Source: Bisgaard Taxon 45 (GTDB lineage Bacteria > Pseudomonadota > Gammaproteobacteria > Enterobacterales > Pasteurellaceae). Taken from it: a stretch of 64,000 bases of DNA. The position numbers and the translations under genes are program-made. Positions 60,258 to 64,000 of this stretch are shown here, piece by piece (position 1 is the first letter of the stretch; every line of letters begins with the position of its first letter). The notes below the pieces were generated by a model. The model was not told the DNA's origin and did no database searches. It saw only the letters and a program-made list of their open reading frames with translations. The DNA is taken from assembly GCA_030783905.1 (NCBI GenBank), contig JAQAHH010000003.1, positions 62,001 to 126,000 of the forward strand, written 5' to 3'.

Positions 60258-60881
60258 ATGCGATTTCCTGATAAAGATCAGCTTTTCCCAATCAAACATT
60301 ATCATCAACTTTGTTTTCTAAAAAATCTGGTTCGTCACCCCAATATTATTATTGGTGATTTCACCTACTACGATGATGCGGAGAATGTTGAAAATTTTGA
60401 GAAAAATGTGAAATATCATTTTGACTTTTTAGGCGATAAATTGATCATCGGTAAATTTTGCATGATTGGCTCTGATGTGAAATTTATTATGAATGGCGCG
60501 AATCATCAAATGAATGCCATCTCCACTTACCCATTTGGGATTTTTGGTTATGAATGGGCAAAAGCCTTACCCGATAAAGCAGTACTGCCAATAAAAGGCG
60601 ATACCATTGTGGGCAATGATGTTTGGATCGGCTATAACGCCACGATTATGCCAGGCGTAAAAATTGGCGATGGCGCGATTATTGGTACCCACTCGGTTGT
60701 CACCAAAAATGTTCCACCTTATACGGTTGTCGCGGGGAACCCTGCTCGCGTGATAAAAACGCGTTTTTCGCCTGAGAAAATCGAACACTTATTAGCATTA
60801 AAATGGTGGGATTGGGAGATTGACAAAATCACACGCAATCTTGACTTTTTAACTGGGAAAGTCAGTGACCCTATTGAGTAA
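60258..60881 (+). CDS. Vat/CatB-type hexapeptide acetyltransferase
   Basis: 207 residues. N-terminal FPIKHYHQLCFLKN with the helical subdomain, catalytic His83 in NGANHQMNAIS, then left-handed beta-helix repeats (IVGNDVWIGYNATIMPGVKIGDGAIIG) and VPPYTVVAGNPARVIK. The xenobiotic acetyltransferase family includes Vat (streptogramin) and CatB (chloramphenicol). The physiological substrate is unknown; resistance is not implied. Located between hisG and hisD. Confidence 0.85.
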   Translation: MRFPDKDQLFPIKHYHQLCFLKNLVRHPNIIIGDFTYYDDAENVENFEKNVKYHFDFLGDKLIIGKFCMIGSDVKFIMNGANHQMNAISTYPFGIFGYEWAKALPDKAVLPIKGDTIVGNDVWIGYNATIMPGVKIGDGAIIGTHSVVTKNVPPYTVVAGNPARVIKTRFSPEKIEHLLALKWWDWEIDKITRNLDFLTGKVSDPIE

Positions 60882-60895
60882 GCTAGGAAAAAAAT

Positions 60896-62176
60896 ATGCA
60901 AACACTTATTTGGAATACATTAAATTCAACACAAAAACAAGTCGCACTTTCTCGCCCCGTGCAAGCCATTGGTGAGCAAATTACCCAAGCGGTGAAGGCG
61001 ATTAAAAGTCATGTCATCAATAATGGCGATAACGCATTATTTGAACTGACAGAGAAATTTGACAAAACCAAATTAGACAGCCTTGTCATCTCCAAAGCAC
61101 AAATTGAGCAAGCCAGTCAGCGTATTGCTCCGGAATTAAAACAGGCTATTCAAACGGCCAAAGGCAACATTGAACGTTTTCACCAAGCGCAGAAAAGTCA
61201 AGGTGTGGATCTCGAGACCCAAGCGGGCGTGCGTTGCCAAGTACTGACACGCCCCATTGAAAAAGTGGGCTTGTATATCCCAGGTGGCTCTGCCCCGTTA
61301 TTTTCCACCGTGCTAATGCTTGCCGTACCTGCCAAAATCGCAGGCTGTAAAAAAATCGTACTTTGCTCGCCACCACCCATTGCCGATGAAATTCTTTACA
61401 CCGCCAATTTATGTGGCGTAGAAACTATCTATGCGATTGGTGGTGCACAAGCCATTTTTGCCATGGCAAACGGCACAGAAAGTGTGCAAAAAGTGGATAA
61501 AATTTTCGGACCGGGCAATGCCTTTGTGACTGAAGCCAAACGCCAAGTGTTACAACAAGGCACCGCCATTGATATGCCAGCAGGTCCTTCTGAAGTGTTA
61601 GTGATTGCCGATGAATTTGCTGATCCTGATTTTGTGGCAAGCGATTTATTGTCACAAGCGGAACACGGTGCAGACAGCCAGGTAATTTTAGTCACAAACT
61701 GCGAAACGTTGGCAAAACAGACCGCTCTTTCCATTGAGCAACAACTGGCGCGTTTACCAAGAGCAGAAACGGCACGCAAAGCCCTCGCCCACAGTCGCAC
61801 CTTTATCGCAGAAGATCTGCAACAGTGCGTGGAAATCAGCAATGCTTATGCGCCTGAACATTTAGTGGTGCAAGTAGAAAATGCGCGCAATTTACTGCCA
61901 TTGTTAGATAACGCGGGTTCTATTTTCTTAGGGGCGTATTCGCCTGAAAGTATGGGCGATTATGCTAGTGGTACCAACCATGTATTACCTACTTATGGCT
62001 ATACTCGTACCCACTCCAGTTTAGGGTTAGCAGATTTTAGCAAACGCATGACAGTACAAGAACTGACCCCACAAGGCTTTACCGACCTTGCAGAAACCGT
62101 GATGTTAATGGCGACGGCGGAACAGTTAGAGGCACATAAGCAAGCGGTAGCCATTCGCTTGAATAAATTGAAATAA
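60896..62176 (+). CDS. hisD: histidinol dehydrogenase
   Basis: 426 residues. Signatures [55 protein letters not shown] and [17 protein letters not shown]. Two-step NAD-dependent oxidation of histidinol to histidine, last in the pathway. 14 bases after the acetyltransferase gene. hisC does not follow; an accessory group does. Confidence 0.97.
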   Translation: MQTLIWNTLNSTQKQVALSRPVQAIGEQITQAVKAIKSHVINNGDNALFELTEKFDKTKLDSLVISKAQIEQASQRIAPELKQAIQTAKGNIERFHQAQKSQGVDLETQAGVRCQVLTRPIEKVGLYIPGGSAPLFSTVLMLAVPAKIAGCKKIVLCSPPPIADEILYTANLCGVETIYAIGGAQAIFAMANGTESVQKVDKIFGPGNAFVTEAKRQVLQQGTAIDMPAGPSEVLVIADEFADPDFVASDLLSQAEHGADSQVILVTNCETLAKQTALSIEQQLARLPRAETARKALAHSRTFIAEDLQQCVEISNAYAPEHLVVQVENARNLLPLLDNAGSIFLGAYSPESMGDYASGTNHVLPTYGYTRTHSSLGLADFSKRMTVQELTPQGFTDLAETVMLMATAEQLEAHKQAVAIRLNKLK

Positions 62177-62204
62177 CTACTTATGACGATAGAAGGGAAA
62201 TAAC

Positions 62205-62612
62205 ATGGATTATCCAATTAATGGGCAATGTCAATGCGGGCAAGTGCGCTACACTCTACACAAAGCACCTATTGCGATTGCGGCTTGTCATTGTAAACAA
62301 TGCCAAAAATTATCCACTAGTGCATTTAGTCTGACGGCAATGATTGATAAAGATGCATTGGAGTTAACGGGTGAACTGAAAGCCTTTCGTCGTCAGGCAG
62401 AGAGCGGTAACCAAACCATTGCAATGTTTTGCCCCACTTGCGCAAACCATATTTACCATTACAGCCCAAGTTACCCTGATAAATTAATGCTCAAACCATC
62501 CACATTGGACAATACCGAGATCATCGAACCCACGATCCATGTTTGGACGAGAGAAAAACAGGCCTGGTATCAACTCCCCGATAATGTGATGGTGTTTGAT
62601 ACACAGCCTTGA
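62205..62612 (+). CDS. GFA-family zinc protein
   Basis: 135 residues of the Gfa/CENP-V family. Zinc cysteines at Cys9, Cys11, Cys28, Cys30, Cys33, Cys76 and Cys79 (QCQCG, CHCKQC, FCPTC). The founding Gfa enzyme spontaneously adds glutathione to formaldehyde, but most members are uncharacterised. First gene of an accessory group after hisD, 28 bases from it. Confidence 0.85.
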   Translation: MDYPINGQCQCGQVRYTLHKAPIAIAACHCKQCQKLSTSAFSLTAMIDKDALELTGELKAFRRQAESGNQTIAMFCPTCANHIYHYSPSYPDKLMLKPSTLDNTEIIEPTIHVWTREKQAWYQLPDNVMVFDTQP

Positions 62613-62619
62613 TGTCAAT

Positions 62620-63171
62620 ATGAATAAAATTATCTTAATTCGACATGTAACGCCTGTAGTCAGCAATACCCCTTGTTCTTATCTGGAGGCTAAACAACGT
62701 TTAGTGGAATATAACAACACTGAAACGTTGAATTTTGCTGAAATCAATTTGTTAGGTGTAAACCAAGATAATCTGGATATAGACACTATTTATAGTTCAT
62801 CATTAACTCGAGCAATAAAAACGGCTGACTACCTGTTTCCTAAGAAAAAGATTGTCACTACCGACAAACTTGTTGAATTTAATTTAGATATTTTTCCAAT
62901 TCCTATTTTAAATTTATCATTTAAAAATTGGTTATTCGTTTCTCGAGTTTTATGGCTGATAGGCATCAATAAAAGTCAAAATAATTTACGACAAGAAAAA
63001 CAACGAGTAGCGAATTTTATTCAAGAAAATTTAAATAAAAATTGTATTATTGTGACCCATGGTTTTGTATTAAATGAAATACAATCACATTTAATAAAAA
63101 ATGGGTTCAACATTACAATAGCTAAAAAACAAGGATGTTTTAGTATCACTATACTGGAAAGGAAAACATGA
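62620..63171 (+). CDS. histidine phosphatase superfamily protein
   Basis: 183 residues from MNKIILIRHVTPVVS. The catalytic motif is RHV rather than RHG (His9); SSSLTRAIKTAD supplies Arg64, and VTHGF holds the second histidine (His147), so all main catalytic residues are there. The middle is hydrophobic and AT-rich (about residues 92-118). No ribosome binding site is obvious, so it may be coupled to the gene before it. The stop overlaps the next start (ATGA). Substrate unknown. Confidence 0.75.
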   Translation: MNKIILIRHVTPVVSNTPCSYLEAKQRLVEYNNTETLNFAEINLLGVNQDNLDIDTIYSSSLTRAIKTADYLFPKKKIVTTDKLVEFNLDIFPIPILNLSFKNWLFVSRVLWLIGINKSQNNLRQEKQRVANFIQENLNKNCIIVTHGFVLNEIQSHLIKNGFNITIAKKQGCFSITILERKT

Positions 63172-63887
63172 TGAACAATCAAATCCAACTCTACACTAGC
63201 GAAGATGGCAAAATTGCATTACAGGTTTCTTTTGAACAGGAAACGGTGTGGCTAAGTCTAGATCAAATGGTTACGCTATTTGGTCGAGATAAATCGGTGA
63301 TTTCTCGTCATATTCGAAATATCTTTTTGGAAGAAGAATTAGTGCGAGATTCAGTTGTTGCAAAAAATGCAACAACTGCCGCCGATGGAAAAACTTACCT
63401 CGTGGATTACTACAACTTAGACGTTATCATCTCAGTTGGCTATCGAGTAAAATCCAAGCGAGGCGTGCAATTCCGCCAGTGGGCAACACAAACCCTAAAA
63501 CAATTTTTAGTGCAGGGTTATGCGATCAATGAACGCCGTTTACAGGAAAAGGGCGTGGAATTTAGCCAAGCGGTTGCGTTGTTAAGTCGCACGCTGACAA
63601 ATCAAGCCTTCGTCAATGATGATGGACAAGCGGTGATTAGCGTCGTGCAGGATTACGCACGCACTTGGAGCTTATTGCAGGCGTATGATGAACAAAGTTT
63701 AAGTGCTAATTCATTGAAGCAACCTGATATGAAACCGTTGATCTTTGATGAGGTGTTGCAAGCCATTGAGCAATTAAAACAAACCTTGATTGAAAAAGGG
63801 GAAGCGACGGCGTTATTTGGTCAGTTGCGTTCCGATGGGTTGGCATCAGCGATCAATACCATTGAACAAGGATTTGGTGAGGAATAG
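63168..63887 (+). pseudogene. RhuM-Fic gene, N-terminal RhuM part ending in an in-frame TAG
   Basis: 239 residues. A DNA-binding-like N-terminus (VWLSLDQMVTLFGRDKSVISRHIRNI), then YNLDVIISVGYRVKSKRGVQFRQWAT, the RhuM (virulence protein, SPI-3) family motif, and a helical middle region. Related proteins continue after a linker resembling FG-E-DLYP into a Fic domain. Here TAG at 63885-63887 interrupts this point, after GFGEE. The frame stays open afterwards and encodes the Fic part. AAGGAAAAC precedes the ATG. Either a recent nonsense mutation or a naturally split gene. Confidence 0.7.
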
Positions 63888-64000
63888 TTTTATCCTAATG
63901 TTGCCAGTCGTGCTGCCCATTTGCTGTATTTTGTGATCAAAAACCATCCACTTTCCGATGGGAACAAACGCACAGGATCCTTTTTGTTTTTGTGGTACTT
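63888..64000 (+). pseudogene. Fic-domain continuation after the TAG, cut by window end
   Basis: In the same frame as the RhuM part, 37 codons read FYPNVASRAAHLLYFVIKNHPLSDGNKRTGSFLFLWY. HPLSDGNKRTG is the Fic motif HxFx(D/E)GNxRxxR in its common HP(F/L)xDGNKRxG form. No start codon with a ribosome binding site is seen just before it. AMPylation or phosphorylation by Fic proteins is family knowledge. The 3' end lies outside the window. Confidence 0.7.

Noticed and set aside
60258-60881. Antibiotic resistance gene call for the Vat/CatB-like protein
   Set aside because: The family is broad and mostly not linked to resistance, and the operon context is biosynthetic.

Overview
The window looks like a chromosomal segment of Pasteurella multocida or a very close Pasteurellaceae relative. 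Three things point there. First, the 9-base Pasteurellaceae DNA uptake signal core (AAGTGCGGT or its complement) occurs more than 25 times, often as inverted pairs forming terminators. Second, the proteins are closest in my recall to Haemophilus and Pasteurella orthologues. Third, an outer-core lipopolysaccharide (LPS) cluster sits between priA and mutM/fpg, which is the known LPS outer-core locus of P. multocida. A GT42 sialyltransferase gene, of the kind known from P. multocida, is also present. No species assignment could be verified by a search.

Layout. 1-3.1 kb: end of argH, an orphan gene, the ribosome-rescue gene arfA, yfgD and perM. 3.1-8.6 kb: an RND efflux operon (TetR regulator, membrane-fusion protein, free-methionine sulfoxide reductase, RND pump) with a perfect palindromic operator candidate. 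8.7-11.8 kb: ftsN and priA. 11.9-17.9 kb: AT-rich LPS outer-core locus (GT8, two GT2 paralogues, GT25, then rpmE, a second GT25 and a GT9 heptosyltransferase). 17.9-22.9 kb: mutM, rpmG, rpmB, radC, then coaBC, dut, slmA, yheU. 22.9-32.1 kb: crp, a methyltransferase, recF-dnaN-dnaA, rpmH-rnpA-yidD-yidC and mnmE. 32.2-41.7 kb: a DASS transporter, rraA, menA, trmO, a YgiW-type BOF protein, typA/bipA, the sialyltransferase, glnA and a small lipoprotein. 42-52.8 kb: rpsF-priB-rpsR-rplI, lexA/plsB, ffh, ypjD, corB and exbB-exbD-tonB. 52.9-58.8 kb: a membrane protein, an M48 protease lipoprotein, ppa, tyrP, ushA and a methyltransferase. 58.87-64 kb: a his attenuator with a leader peptide containing three consecutive His codons, hisG, two non-histidine genes, hisD, then an accessory group (GFA protein, histidine phosphatase, and a RhuM-Fic gene split by an in-frame TAG and cut by the window end).

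Most of the window is core housekeeping DNA in conserved operons. The parts that merit attention are: an intrinsic terminator encoded inside the arfA reading frame (non-stop mRNA control); the RhuM-Fic gene with its in-frame amber codon; the his attenuator and the unusual genes inside the his operon; the USS-free, AT-rich LPS islet; perfect palindromes upstream of the efflux regulator and tyrP; paired SOS boxes at lexA; and a 16-base block shared by the rpmB and rpsF promoters. I did not find a clearly new multi-gene system. The his-operon insert and the RhuM-Fic end are the closest candidates.
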